A DNA stretch of 17,236 bases from an uncultured Haloferula sp. (GCA_946885645.1 CAMPGU010000059.1:1-17236), one strand, 5' to 3'. Numbered from the stretch's first letter, positions 1 to 7,070 are shown. Notes: generated by a model from the letters alone, not told the origin. Made by a program: numbers and translations.

Positions 1-1
1 G

Positions 2-829
2 GCCGGCACCAGGAACTCCGCCGCGCGCGTCGGCGTGGTGAGCGCCGACGGCGGCGCCCCCGTGTGGCTCGACCTCCCCGGCGACCCGCGCAACAACTAC
101 ATCGCCCGGATGGAGTGGGCGGCGAGCCCGGACGAGGTCGTGCTCGAGCGGCTCAACCGCGCGCAGAACAGGCTCGAGGTGATCCTGGGCGACGCGTATC
201 TGATGACGAGCCTCTTCACGGAGGTGGAGCAGGCGCTGTCGCGCTTGGGCATGGCGGCGGCGGAGCGGGCCTTCCCCGCGGAAGCTGCCGCGGGGCACCT
301 GGACGTGGTGGTCGGCGGGCTGGGGCTGGGCTACACGGCCCGGGCGGCCTTGGAGCAGGCCGGCACCGGGTCCCTGATCGTGGTGGATTTCCTCCAGCCG
401 GTGATCGAGTGGCACCAGCGCGGCCTCGTCCCCCTCGGTCCGGGGCTCACGGCGGACCCGCGTTGCCGCTTCGTGCACGGGGATTTCTTCAAGCTCGCCG
501 TCGCGGCGGAGTCCGAACCGGCCTTCGATCCGGAGGCGCCGGGGCGGCGCTTCCACGCGGTGCTGCTGGATATCGATCATTCGCCCTCGAACCTGCTGCA
601 CGAGCGGCACGCGGGTTTTTACCGGCCCGAGGGCCTGAGGCGCCTGGCGGAAAAGCTGCACCCCGGCGGGATCTTCGCGCTCTGGTCGGACGATCCGCCG
701 GACGAGGGCTTCATGAGCTCCCTGCGCGAGGTCTTCGATTCCTGCGAGGCCGAGGTGGTGACCTTCTACAATCCCCTGCGGGAAGAGGAGTCGGCCAGCA
801 CCGTCTATGTCGCGGGAAAGGCCCGGTAA
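2..829 (+). CDS. Chimeric partial ORF: DPP IV propeller fragment joined to spermidine-synthase-like methyltransferase
   Basis: The frame is open from the left edge, so the 5' end is missing; the GTG at 35 is not a credible start. The first ~60 codons read like the N-terminal beta-propeller of bacterial dipeptidyl peptidase IV (S9B): AGTRNSAARVGVV, then WLDLPGDPRNNYIARMEW and RLNRAQNR. From about base 197 the protein changes to a spermidine-synthase-like methyltransferase: YLMTSLFTEVE, a glycine-rich SAM loop VVVGGLGLGY (bases 305-334), acidic VVD after the next strand, HGD, LLDIDHSP, and a C-terminal YVAGK strand. No propeller remainder, peptidase domain or GxSxG follows, and the methyltransferase lacks its own N-terminal strands. 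The reading frame stays intact across the join. Either it is a real deletion fusion or an assembly chimera; I cannot tell which. Family calls for both halves are confident, function of the fused product is not. Confidence 0.8.
   Translation, partial: AGTRNSAARVGVVSADGGAPVWLDLPGDPRNNYIARMEWAASPDEVVLERLNRAQNRLEVILGDAYLMTSLFTEVEQALSRLGMAAAERAFPAEAAAGHLDVVVGGLGLGYTARAALEQAGTGSLIVVDFLQPVIEWHQRGLVPLGPGLTADPRCRFVHGDFFKLAVAAESEPAFDPEAPGRRFHAVLLDIDHSPSNLLHERHAGFYRPEGLRRLAEKLHPGGIFALWSDDPPDEGFMSSLREVFDSCEAEVVTFYNPLREEESASTVYVAGKAR
176..199 (+). other. In-frame junction between two unrelated gene fragments
   Basis: This is the approximate point where the DPP IV-like sequence (ends in LNRAQNRLEV) passes into methyltransferase-like sequence (starts ILGDAYLMTS). 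Both families can plausibly carry an EV-x-LGDA-like stretch here, so a short shared sequence may have mediated the join. The exact breakpoint cannot be fixed from this sequence alone. Confidence 0.6.
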
Positions 830-850
830 GAAGGCCTCGCCGCGCCGCCC

Positions 851-968
851 AAAGGTAGGGACCTTTCTCCGAAAGGTCCGGCTGGGGACGGCCGGTAACC
901 GCGTTCCCAAGCAGCCCCACAGGAAAGCCGCCAGAAGCCGGACCGCTCGGAGAGCGTTCCCTACCTTT
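851..968. repeat. REP-like inverted pair of 33-nt hairpin units
   Basis: The left unit (851-883) begins AAAGGTAGGGACCTTTCTCC and ends GGTCCGGCT; the right unit (936-968) is its reverse complement with a few changes. Each unit is itself a hairpin around the same loop CTCCGA, closed by ACCTTT/AAAGGT in the left copy and CGCT/AGCG in the right copy, so the differing bases keep the pairing. Between them GGCTG (880-884) can pair with CAGCC (912-916), with GGGA/TCCC stacked inside. The layout (outer inverted repeats, self-pairing units, short spacer, intergenic location) matches REP/REPIN-type or MITE-like elements. No other copy was seen in this window. Confidence 0.7.
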
Positions 969-994
969 TCAAAGCCCCAAAAGGGCCCCGCCTC

Positions 995-1013
995 GCCGCG
1001 GCGCGGCTTTTTT
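995..1013 (+). terminator. Rho-independent terminator-like hairpin
   Basis: GCCGC and GCGGC (995-999 and 1003-1007) form a short GC stem with a 3-nt loop, followed directly by six T residues (1008-1013). It lies downstream of the first gene and upstream of the phosphotransferase gene, a sensible place to end the first transcript. A larger pairing including the GGGCCCCGCC stretch just upstream is possible. Confidence 0.55.
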
Positions 1014-1062
1014 GAAGTTGTCTTGAACCGGGGAAGGGAATGCCTTCGCCGGAGAAATCGCG

Positions 1063-1947
1063 ATGCCGGACCCTAGCCTCCCCACCCAAGCCGCCCTTCA
1101 GACCGCCCGTGCCCACGGCATCGCCCCGGACCGTTGCGAGGTGCTCCAGAATGGCAGCACCCTCGTCCTGCGGCTCACGGAGACGCTGGTGGCGCGGGTG
1201 GTGCAGGATTTGGAAGGGCCGCGGCAGGGCACCGGCTGGTTCGCCCGGGAGAATGCCGTGGCACAGCACCTCGCGCGGGCCGGGGCCCCGGTGATTCCGA
1301 TGCACCCCGAGATCCCGCCGGGGCCGCACGAGCACTCGGGCTACCCGATCAATTTCTGGCAATACGTTCAGCGCAGCGACCGCGACCCCGAGCCGGAGGC
1401 CATCGGGCGGACGCTCTACCAATGCCACCAGGCTCTGCGCGGCTTCACCGAGCCCCTGCCCGACCTCGCGATCCTGACGGAGAGCCTGGACCTGCTCGCC
1501 ACACTGGCGCAGCGCCGGCTTTTCCCGGCGGAAACGCTGCGGCTCTTGGACAAGCGCCTGCGGGAATCGATCGCCGCGCTGCAGGAATTCCCGCGCCAGC
1601 CGCTGCACGGGGACGCCCACATGGGCAATCTGATGGACACCACCGTCGGGCTGCTGTGGACGGATTGGGAGGACACTTTCAGCGGCCCGGTCGAGTGGGA
1701 TCTCGCCTCGGTGATCTGGAACGCTCGGGTCCTCGAGGAAGACCACGCCACCGCGGACGCGATTCTGGCCGCGTATCGCGCCGCCGGGGGCGGCATCGAC
1801 GAGCGGGCGCTGCATCATTCCATGATCGGCCGCGCGGCCGTCATGACGGCCTGGTATCCCGTCCTCTACCCGGAGATGGGCCCGGAGCGGCAGGAGAAGC
1901 TGCGCCGGCGGCTGGAGTGGCTGGAGAAGCCAATGATCAATTTCTAA
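1063..1947 (+). CDS. Aminoglycoside phosphotransferase (APH)-family protein
   Basis: The 294-residue product has the bilobal APH/choline-kinase fold signature. The Brenner-type catalytic motif is HGDAHMGNL at residues 182-190 with the presumed catalytic Asp184, followed by the metal-binding motif TDWEDT at 200-205. The N-lobe shows LVARVVQ (about 42-48), where the usual ATP-binding lysine appears to be arginine, and a helix with a conserved Glu at ARENAVAQHL. Such proteins phosphorylate small hydroxylated molecules; most chromosomal members are not resistance enzymes and the substrate here is unknown. The ATG at 1063 has a GGAG Shine-Dalgarno (1051-1054) at good spacing. It follows a terminator-like hairpin, so it probably has its own promoter. 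Confidence 0.85.
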   Translation: MPDPSLPTQAALQTARAHGIAPDRCEVLQNGSTLVLRLTETLVARVVQDLEGPRQGTGWFARENAVAQHLARAGAPVIPMHPEIPPGPHEHSGYPINFWQYVQRSDRDPEPEAIGRTLYQCHQALRGFTEPLPDLAILTESLDLLATLAQRRLFPAETLRLLDKRLRESIAALQEFPRQPLHGDAHMGNLMDTTVGLLWTDWEDTFSGPVEWDLASVIWNARVLEEDHATADAILAAYRAAGGGIDERALHHSMIGRAAVMTAWYPVLYPEMGPERQEKLRRRLEWLEKPMINF

Positions 1948-1961
1948 GCACTAATTTCTAA
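1939..1961 (+). repeat. Short direct repeat at the phosphotransferase stop codon
   Basis: AATTTCTAA occurs at 1939-1947, ending with the TAA stop codon, and again at 1953-1961, a period of 14 bases. It may be a small tandem duplication; no function is apparent. Confidence 0.5.
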
Positions 1962-2040
1962 ACGGAGCTGCGGCTGCGCCGGGCCAGAGGGGAGAGGCGA
2001 GGCCTTGAAGGGCGGCCGGGGAGGTATAGAACCGCCGGCG

Positions 2041-2511
2041 ATGCCGCATCGTTTTCGGAGCAAGGAAGGGATCGTTTACGGGCCGGGGAGCAAGACGCCC
2101 TTCGCGGGGGGCTTTCCGGATGGCCGGGAGGTGGAGGTCATCTGGGGCGGCTGCGCGCAGAACGAGAAGCTGGCGTGGTGGTTGCGGAAGCCCGGCCACG
2201 GGATCGCACAGACCGGCGAAGTGGCGGCCGTTGCGATCCAGGCGGAGGACACCGGTGAGTTCGTGTGGGGCGATGCACCGCCGGGCGCGCGGCTCATCTT
2301 CGTCGTGGAGCCGCCAACGGTCTCGAAGTCCGGCGGCACCTACCGCCTGGCGAAGATGGTCACGGTGGAGGCCACGCCGGCGCAGCTCGCGTATTTCCGG
2401 GACACGCGCTTCGCGCTTTTCGGCACGCTCGATCCCGCGGGAAAGGTGGCGGAGATCCCCTCGCTGGAGCCGCTTCCCCCGGCACCTCCCGCGCAGGGCG
2501 AGTTGTTCTAA
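2041..2511 (+). CDS. Hypothetical protein with proline-rich tail ending QGELF
   Basis: This 156-residue soluble protein is not one I recognise. It has no signal peptide or membrane segment. The body (about 1-140) alternates beta-prone segments (VEVIWGG, ARLIFVVE, FALFGTLD) with a WWLRKPGHG stretch at 46-54. The tail PLPPAPPAQGELF is a proline-rich linker ending in a Q-x-x-L-F pentapeptide, similar in shape to sliding-clamp (DnaN) binding motifs (inference only). The ATG at 2041 is chosen because the translation from there is compact; an in-frame TTG at 2005 behind a GGAGAGGCGAGG stretch would add 12 residues and has the better ribosome-binding site, so the start is uncertain. It lies in a same-strand run of small genes. 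Confidence 0.65.
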   Translation: MPHRFRSKEGIVYGPGSKTPFAGGFPDGREVEVIWGGCAQNEKLAWWLRKPGHGIAQTGEVAAVAIQAEDTGEFVWGDAPPGARLIFVVEPPTVSKSGGTYRLAKMVTVEATPAQLAYFRDTRFALFGTLDPAGKVAEIPSLEPLPPAPPAQGELF

Positions 2512-2570
2512 AGGGCGTCGCGGGCGGGTGCTTTGACGCCGGGGCGGAAGGGTGTCACGTTGGAAGAGCC

Positions 2571-2858
2571 ATGAACCCCGTCACCGACAACACCGCCCGC
2601 CAGCGCTTCGAACTCGTGGAGGAAGGCAAGCTGGCCTTCGCCGAATATCGGCGGGAGGACAGCGTCCTGATGATCCCGCACGTCGAGGCGGACCCCGCCC
2701 TGCGGGGGCGCGGCGCGGCCGGGCGCCTGATGGCCGGGATGCTGGAACTCGTGCGGGAGCGCGGCCAGAAGGTCAGGCCCGTGTGCAGCTACGCGGTCGC
2801 CTACATCGAGCGGCATCGGGAGTATCACGACCTGGTGGCCCGCCCCGGGGATCATTGA
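2571..2858 (+). CDS. Small GNAT-like N-acetyltransferase (YidJ/NATD1-type)
   Basis: The 95-residue product matches the compact single-domain GNAT-like family (PF14542 type). After two N-terminal strands (FELVEEGKLAFAEYRRED) comes the acyl-CoA pyrophosphate-binding turn ALRGRGAAGRLM at 43-54 (pattern R-G-x-G-x-A/G), then a helix, and PVCSYAVAYIERH at 70-82, whose PxCSYA element is typical of this subgroup. Length agrees with the family (about 90-100 residues). The ATG is preceded by GGAAGA a few bases upstream. Members are proposed acetyltransferases of unknown substrate. The stop codon sits in the loop of a strong GC hairpin. Confidence 0.85.
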   Translation: MNPVTDNTARQRFELVEEGKLAFAEYRREDSVLMIPHVEADPALRGRGAAGRLMAGMLELVRERGQKVRPVCSYAVAYIERHREYHDLVARPGDH

Positions 2859-2868
2859 CCGGGGCGGG
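2839..2868 (+). terminator. Perfect 10-bp GC hairpin over a stop codon
   Basis: CCCGCCCCGG (2839-2848) and CCGGGGCGGG (2859-2868) are exact reverse complements separated by a 10-nt loop whose last three bases are the TGA stop of the acetyltransferase gene. There is no T-run after it, so it is not a classical intrinsic terminator; it may end transcription with Rho, block 3' exonuclease, or attenuate the downstream gene. Confidence 0.55.
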
Positions 2869-3008
2869 AGGATGCACGGCCGGTAGTGCAGATCGCGATC
2901 CGGGAAAGCGCGCAGGTTTCCCGGCCGCCGGACCGCGGCACCTTGCGGGGGCTTGGCTTTCCAGCCGCGGAGCCGCGGTGGCATGGCGCGTGCGGGAAAG
3001 GCCCCCTT

Positions 3009-3488
3009 ATGAACACGAAGACCATCAGCGAAAAAGTGCGGGAGCAGGCGGTCGATTTGAGGAAAGGGTTCCCGCGGAGCCCGCGCGCGAAGCTGGCCGG
3101 CTATGTCCTGGCGGCCCGCGCGCTGGACAAGTGCCGCGCCGAACTGGCGGGCACGCAGGGCGAGTACCATTACGCGTGCCCGATGGATAGCATGTTCCTG
3201 GAGTTCGCGGGCATCACGCCGGAGGATTTCAAAAAAGCCGTGGCCGAGGGCCGCAGCGATGATGAGATGGATCGCTGGATCCGGGAACACGCGCAGAACG
3301 AGTCCAAGGAAGAGGTGATCCGCTGGAACAACGAATTGCGCGACAAGCGCATCAGTGAAATGAAGCCGGAGCTGCAGGTCTTCCTCGAGGAATACATCGA
3401 GGAGTGTTTGCCGGGGAAGGTGGTCTATCACTGGTTCGACGTTTACGACATCGAAGAAGGGCGCATGGAGGGAGCCGCCTTCGCGTGA
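3009..3488 (+). CDS. DUF5069 family protein
   Basis: The 159-residue cytoplasmic protein carries the DUF5069 signature: DLRKGFPRSPRAKLAGYVLAARALDK at about 16-41, then RAELAGTQGEYHY (43-55), PMDSMFLEFAGI (58-69), and DDEMDRWIREHA at 84-95. The function of DUF5069 is unknown; it is common in Verrucomicrobiota and Planctomycetota. The C-terminal third is acidic and helical (EEYIEECLPGKVVYHWFDVYDIEEG). The ATG at 3009 follows a GGGAAAGG stretch; an upstream in-frame start would add 41 residues without family similarity. It converges with truA, with only 16 bases between the stop codons and no obvious terminator. Confidence 0.85.
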   Translation: MNTKTISEKVREQAVDLRKGFPRSPRAKLAGYVLAARALDKCRAELAGTQGEYHYACPMDSMFLEFAGITPEDFKKAVAEGRSDDEMDRWIREHAQNESKEEVIRWNNELRDKRISEMKPELQVFLEEYIEECLPGKVVYHWFDVYDIEEGRMEGAAFA

Positions 3489-3504
3489 GACGGATTGTTT
3501 CCCC

Positions 3505-4251
3505 TCAGCGGTAGAAGACCTTCCACAGGACCAAGCCATGCGCCGGAGCATTCATGCCGGCCACTCGCCTGTCCCGGCGGGCGAGTATGGCTTTCACCTC
3601 CTGCGCGGGGAAACGGCCCTCTCCGATCTGCACGAGCGTACCAACAATCCCGCGGCACATTTTGTAGAGGAAGCCCTCGCCTTCGAGGATGACGATGATT
3701 TCGCGGCCGTTGCGGCGGACCTCGCAGCGGGAGAGGGTCCGGATCGGGTCCTTCAGCTCGCCGCCGCGGTTCGCGGTGAAGGAACGGAAGTCGTGCCGAC
3801 CCACGAAGAGCAAGGCGGCCTCCCGCATCGCGGCGAGATCCAGCGGGCGGGAGACATGCCATGCCTGCGTGCGCAGCAGGGGATTCATGGCGGGGTGGTT
3901 CCAGATCCGGTAGCGGTACTGCTTTCCCTTGGCATCGAAGCGGGCGTGGAAACCCTCACGGGCGCGTGCCGCCGAAAGCACCCGGATATCCCCGGGCAGG
4001 CAGGCATTGATCGCCAGCGGGAGGTGGCGGGATGGCATTTTGAGTTCCGCGAGAGGGATCTCGAAGTGGACCACCATCCCGAGCGCGTGGACCCCGGCGT
4101 CGGTGCGGCTGGAGCCGGTTACTCCCGGGCGGCTCGGGAAAAGCCGGGCGAGTGCTGCCTCCACCTGGTCCTGTACCCCTTTTCCGGATCGCTGGGACTG
4201 CCAGCCCTGGTAGGCGGTGCCGTCGTAGGCGAGGGTGAGCTTGAACTTCAT
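3505..4251 (-). CDS. truA: tRNA pseudouridine(38-40) synthase TruA
   Basis: TruA converts U38-U40 in the tRNA anticodon arm to pseudouridine. The 248-residue product starts MKFKLTLAYDGTAYQGWQSQ, typical for the family, and has the catalytic motif SSRTDAGVHALG with Asp51. The second half shows KQYRYRIWN (110-118), FVGRHDFRSFTA (149-160) and the conserved GFLYKMCRGIVGTL (193-206). Length is normal. The start at 4251 is preferred over an upstream in-frame start at 4365 because the added 38 residues are not part of the family and GGAAG lies about 10-14 bases upstream. No truncation or missing key residue is seen. It is probably transcribed alone from the 4252-4584 gap. Confidence 0.96.
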   Translation of the reverse strand: MKFKLTLAYDGTAYQGWQSQRSGKGVQDQVEAALARLFPSRPGVTGSSRTDAGVHALGMVVHFEIPLAELKMPSRHLPLAINACLPGDIRVLSAARAREGFHARFDAKGKQYRYRIWNHPAMNPLLRTQAWHVSRPLDLAAMREAALLFVGRHDFRSFTANRGGELKDPIRTLSRCEVRRNGREIIVILEGEGFLYKMCRGIVGTLVQIGEGRFPAQEVKAILARRDRRVAGMNAPAHGLVLWKVFYR

Positions 4252-4584
4252 CGGGCGGCCGATCTTCCGGCCTGACCTCCGGCCCGGCAATCCCGGATGG
4301 CTGCGCGCCATTCTCCAGCGGACGTCAGGCCCCTTGCAGAAGGCTCCCTGGATCTGGATAGCCACACTTAACGTCCAAGATAGGGTATCCGCGGGGTATA
4401 TGATATCCCCGGAATGTCCGATTTTGAGGCTTATCTGCTGGCATCGCTTGCCAGCAGCCCGCGCTTTCGCTAGTGTCCGTCCTGTCTTGCCAAGCCTTTT
4501 CCCCTGCCCGCGAATCGCGTGATTCCGGGATAAAACCCCCCGCCCGCGGGCAAGATACCGCCCCTTGAAGGTACCGCGCCTCGC
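4252..4584. promoter_or_regulatory. Divergent intergenic region with three inverted repeats
   Basis: This gap separates truA (leftward) from the membrane-protein gene (rightward). It holds a perfect 9-bp inverted repeat with 5-nt loop (CTGCTGGCA/TGCCAGCAG, 4435-4457), an 11-nt palindrome CGCGAATCGCG (4509-4519) and a 10-nt palindrome GCCCGCGGGC (4542-4551). A local AT-rich patch lies at 4355-4415, a plausible place for the truA promoter. TTGCCA at 4487-4492 resembles a -35 box but no good -10 follows at normal spacing. No credible small ORF was found. Confidence 0.45.
4435..4457. repeat. 9-bp inverted repeat
   Basis: CTGCTGGCA at 4435-4443 and TGCCAGCAG at 4449-4457 are exact reverse complements around TCGCT. 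It could be a regulator-binding dyad or an RNA hairpin in the leader of the downstream gene. There is no T-run after it. Confidence 0.6.
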
Positions 4585-5610
4585 ATGACAAACGAACTAT
4601 TGGTCCTGATCATTGAGGCGATCTCGGTCTATTTCCTGGTGTTGTGGGCGCACTCGCTGCGCAACCGCTTGGGGCTGGCACATTTCTACGCGCTGATCGG
4701 CAGCCTCACGGCCGTGATGGTGTGGGTGACGGACGCAGGGGTGCGGGTGCAGGTGCCGGGGATCTCTTTCATGGTGGGCTCGACGGTGTTTTACACGGCG
4801 TTGCTGCTCGGAGTGTTTGTCGTGTACGTGTTCGATGGGCCGCGGGCCACGCGGATCGCGATTTCAACCATCATCGGCGTCTCGGTGATGGTGCCGATCG
4901 TGACACTGGTGCTGCATTGGCAGATCGGTTGGGCGAATCCGGACTCCACGGATTATTTCCCGCCGCAGAGCCTTCGGATTTACAGCGCGTCGATTGTCGC
5001 GGCCTTTGCCGACCTGATTTTTCTGGCGGTGGCCTGGGAGTTCCTGGGCAAGCCGCAGCTCAACGTGCGCTTGTGGCTCCGGGCCTTCCTGACACTGCTC
5101 GGCGTCTTGTGGCTGGACGTCGTCCTCTTCGCCACCGGGGCTTTCGCCGGAACTCCGGGATACCTGCAGATCATGACAGGCACCTTTGTCTCGCGGTTCG
5201 TGATCAGCGTCTTCGCCTTTCCCTTCCTGTATTGGTACATCGCGTGGCAGAACGGCAAAAACGGCATGGAAATCGAAAACCGCCCCGTGCTCGCCATCCT
5301 GCGGGAGGTGACGAAGGTGCGGCTGGAGCTGAGCCTCGCGCAGCGGGAGATCGAGCGGCGGAAGGAAGTGGAGCGGGAGAACGTCCAACTGATCGGCTCC
5401 TTGCAGCATGCCTTGCAAGAGGTGAGGACCCTGCGCGGCATCTTGCCGACCTGTTCCTATTGCAAGGACATCCGCGACGAGGACGGGGCTTGGCATCAGC
5501 TCGAATCCTACATCCAGCGGCACAGCCACGCGAAGTTCAGTCACGGGGTCTGTGAGGCATGCCTGCAGAAACATCATCCCGAGCTGATCTGTCGGGAAAA
5601 AGAGGCATAA
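4585..5610 (+). CDS. Multi-pass membrane protein with coiled coil and C-terminal Cys-rich signalling module
   Basis: The 341-residue protein has about seven hydrophobic segments between residues 5 and 220 (around 5-22, 33-50, 60-82, 92-112, 132-153, 163-185, 200-220), like the membrane input domains of some sensor proteins. A charged coiled coil follows (about 235-285, LELSLAQREIERRKEVEREN). The C-terminus has LPTCSYCKDIRDEDGAW (287-303) and FSHGVCEACL (318-327): CxxC at 290/293 and CxxC at 323/326. This LPxCxxCKxIRD...FSHGxCxxCL module is usually seen at the C-terminus of response regulators and PAS/GGDEF-type proteins. There is no histidine kinase, HAMP or output enzyme here. It may bind a metal or report redox state through the four cysteines (inference). 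The ATG is weakly supported by GAAGG 13 bases upstream. Confidence 0.75.
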   Translation: MTNELLVLIIEAISVYFLVLWAHSLRNRLGLAHFYALIGSLTAVMVWVTDAGVRVQVPGISFMVGSTVFYTALLLGVFVVYVFDGPRATRIAISTIIGVSVMVPIVTLVLHWQIGWANPDSTDYFPPQSLRIYSASIVAAFADLIFLAVAWEFLGKPQLNVRLWLRAFLTLLGVLWLDVVLFATGAFAGTPGYLQIMTGTFVSRFVISVFAFPFLYWYIAWQNGKNGMEIENRPVLAILREVTKVRLELSLAQREIERRKEVERENVQLIGSLQHALQEVRTLRGILPTCSYCKDIRDEDGAWHQLESYIQRHSHAKFSHGVCEACLQKHHPELICREKEA

Positions 5611-5632
5611 ACCGTGTTGTTGGTCATTTTTG

Positions 5633-7006
5633 ATGGAAAAAAGCGCGCGCGATGCACGTTTTCAAGACATGTTGATGCTTGGAGTTTGCCCCCGCCTGCG
5701 CTCCCGCGTGGTTGCCGGATCGATTGCCGTAGTCATGGGTGCCTTCCCGGCCGTGGCGGAGGTCACGGTGAAAACGTGGGACGTGCCGATGGGTGGGAAC
5801 GCCTATGTCACCCGGGAATCAGGCGACAGCGGCCGCCCCGGCGGCAGAGGTCCCGAAGGCTGGGGCGATGTGGACACGGTGCAATCCGTCTTTTTCCGTG
5901 TGGACCGGCCGGTGGAGCTGGAGGTGGCGCTACGGGCGAAGGTGCCGCAAGGTGAGTCGAGGATCCGGGCGACCGTGAACGGCGAGACCTTCGTGAAAGA
6001 GCTGAAGGGCACGGAGGCCGCGGATGTCGCGCTGGGCCGCGTGGCGGTCGAGGAAGCGGGCTACGTGCGGGTGGATCTCCAGGGAGTGGGGAAGAGCGGC
6101 GAGGTCTTCGCGGAGGTGGAGTCGCTCAAGGTGACGCCTGTCGGAAAGAACGCGGCGAAAGTGGAACTTCATTACGTGAAGGACAATGAAGAGGGCCGCT
6201 TCTACTGGGGGCGGCGCGGTCCTTCCGTCCATCTCGGCTATCCGCTTCCGCAGGGCGAGCCCATCGAGTGGTTCTACAACGAGATTACCGTGCCTGAGGG
6301 CAGCGATCCCGTCGGCTCGTACTTCATGTCGAACGGCTTCGGCGAGGGGTACTTCGGCATTCAGGTGAACGGGCAGGATGAACGCCGGGTGCTGTTTTCG
6401 GTTTGGAGTCCTTTTTCGACCAACAACCCGAAGGAGATTCCCGATGACCAGAAGATCCACCTGTTGAAGAAGGGCGAGGGCGTCCACGGCGGCGAGTTCG
6501 GTGGCGAGGGTTCGGGCGGCCAGAGCTACTGGCGCTATCCATGGAAAGCGGGCACCACCTACCGCTTCCTCAACCGCGTGAAGCCGGACGGAAACGGTGC
6601 CACCGATTACACGGCCTGGTTTTACCTGCCGGAGAAAAAGGAGTGGAAGTTGATCGCCAGCTTCAAGCGTCCGAAGACGGACAAGCACCTCACCGGGGCC
6701 CATTCCTTTCTCGAAAACTTCTCCGACCGCCATGGCTATCTGGGCAGGGGCGCATTCTACGGAAACCAGTGGGCCTGCGATGTGAAAGGCAAGTGGCACG
6801 AGCTCACCGTAGCCCGCTTCACGGGGGACGATATCGCGCAGCGGAAATACCGCCTCGACTATGCCGGGGGCACGAAGGGGAAGGTATTCTTCATGCGCAA
6901 CGGCGGCTTCTTTCCGGAGCCCGTGGAGCTCGGGAGCAAGTTCGAGCGCGGCGCGACCCCGGAGAGGAAACCGGTGATCGATTTCGCCAAGCTCGACGGT
7001 TACTGA
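5633..7006 (+). CDS. Secreted DUF5077-DUF3472 protein
   Basis: The product (457 residues from ATG 5633) is an exported protein with the DUF5077 N-terminal domain (about 45-168) and DUF3472 (about 190-380). An export signal is visible in SRVVAGSIAVVMGAFPAVA, with probable cleavage after AVA at residue 42. DUF3472 hallmarks include GYFGIQVNG (239-247), RRVLFSVWSPF (251-261), a glycine-rich HGGEFGGEGSGGQSYW (285-300), and AGTTYRFLNRVKPDG (306-320). The family is common in Bacteroidota and Verrucomicrobiota and is often near polysaccharide-degrading genes; its activity is unknown to me. Starts at ATG 5669 or 5675 would give a shorter signal peptide of more usual length, and no Shine-Dalgarno decides between them. 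It begins 22 bases after the previous gene and could share its transcript. Confidence 0.85.
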   Translation: MEKSARDARFQDMLMLGVCPRLRSRVVAGSIAVVMGAFPAVAEVTVKTWDVPMGGNAYVTRESGDSGRPGGRGPEGWGDVDTVQSVFFRVDRPVELEVALRAKVPQGESRIRATVNGETFVKELKGTEAADVALGRVAVEEAGYVRVDLQGVGKSGEVFAEVESLKVTPVGKNAAKVELHYVKDNEEGRFYWGRRGPSVHLGYPLPQGEPIEWFYNEITVPEGSDPVGSYFMSNGFGEGYFGIQVNGQDERRVLFSVWSPFSTNNPKEIPDDQKIHLLKKGEGVHGGEFGGEGSGGQSYWRYPWKAGTTYRFLNRVKPDGNGATDYTAWFYLPEKKEWKLIASFKRPKTDKHLTGAHSFLENFSDRHGYLGRGAFYGNQWACDVKGKWHELTVARFTGDDIAQRKYRLDYAGGTKGKVFFMRNGGFFPEPVELGSKFERGATPERKPVIDFAKLDGY

Positions 7007-7070
7007 GCCCCGGCACCGAATCGGTTGCGGGTCCTCCGGATTTGCGATAGGAGGACGTCTCCCTCCCCCG

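Noticed and set aside
807..1076. 89-codon frame running through the hairpin pair
   Set aside because: The Arg/Pro/Lys-rich translation follows the inverted repeats and terminator; it overlaps both flanking genes and has no homology signal.
1063..1947. Antibiotic resistance gene
   Set aside because: It belongs to the broad APH fold, but nothing indicates an aminoglycoside substrate, a mobile context or similarity to a known resistance enzyme.
4325..4591. 88-codon minus-strand frame in the gap upstream of truA
   Set aside because: No ribosome-binding site, no hydrophobic or domain pattern, and it covers several inverted repeats, so it is more likely regulatory DNA.
7049..7064. Possible hairpin hiding the Shine-Dalgarno of the gene at 7071
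   Set aside because: AGGAGGACGTCTCCCT looks palindromic, but pairing needs a bulge and leaves almost no loop, so a stable stem is unlikely.
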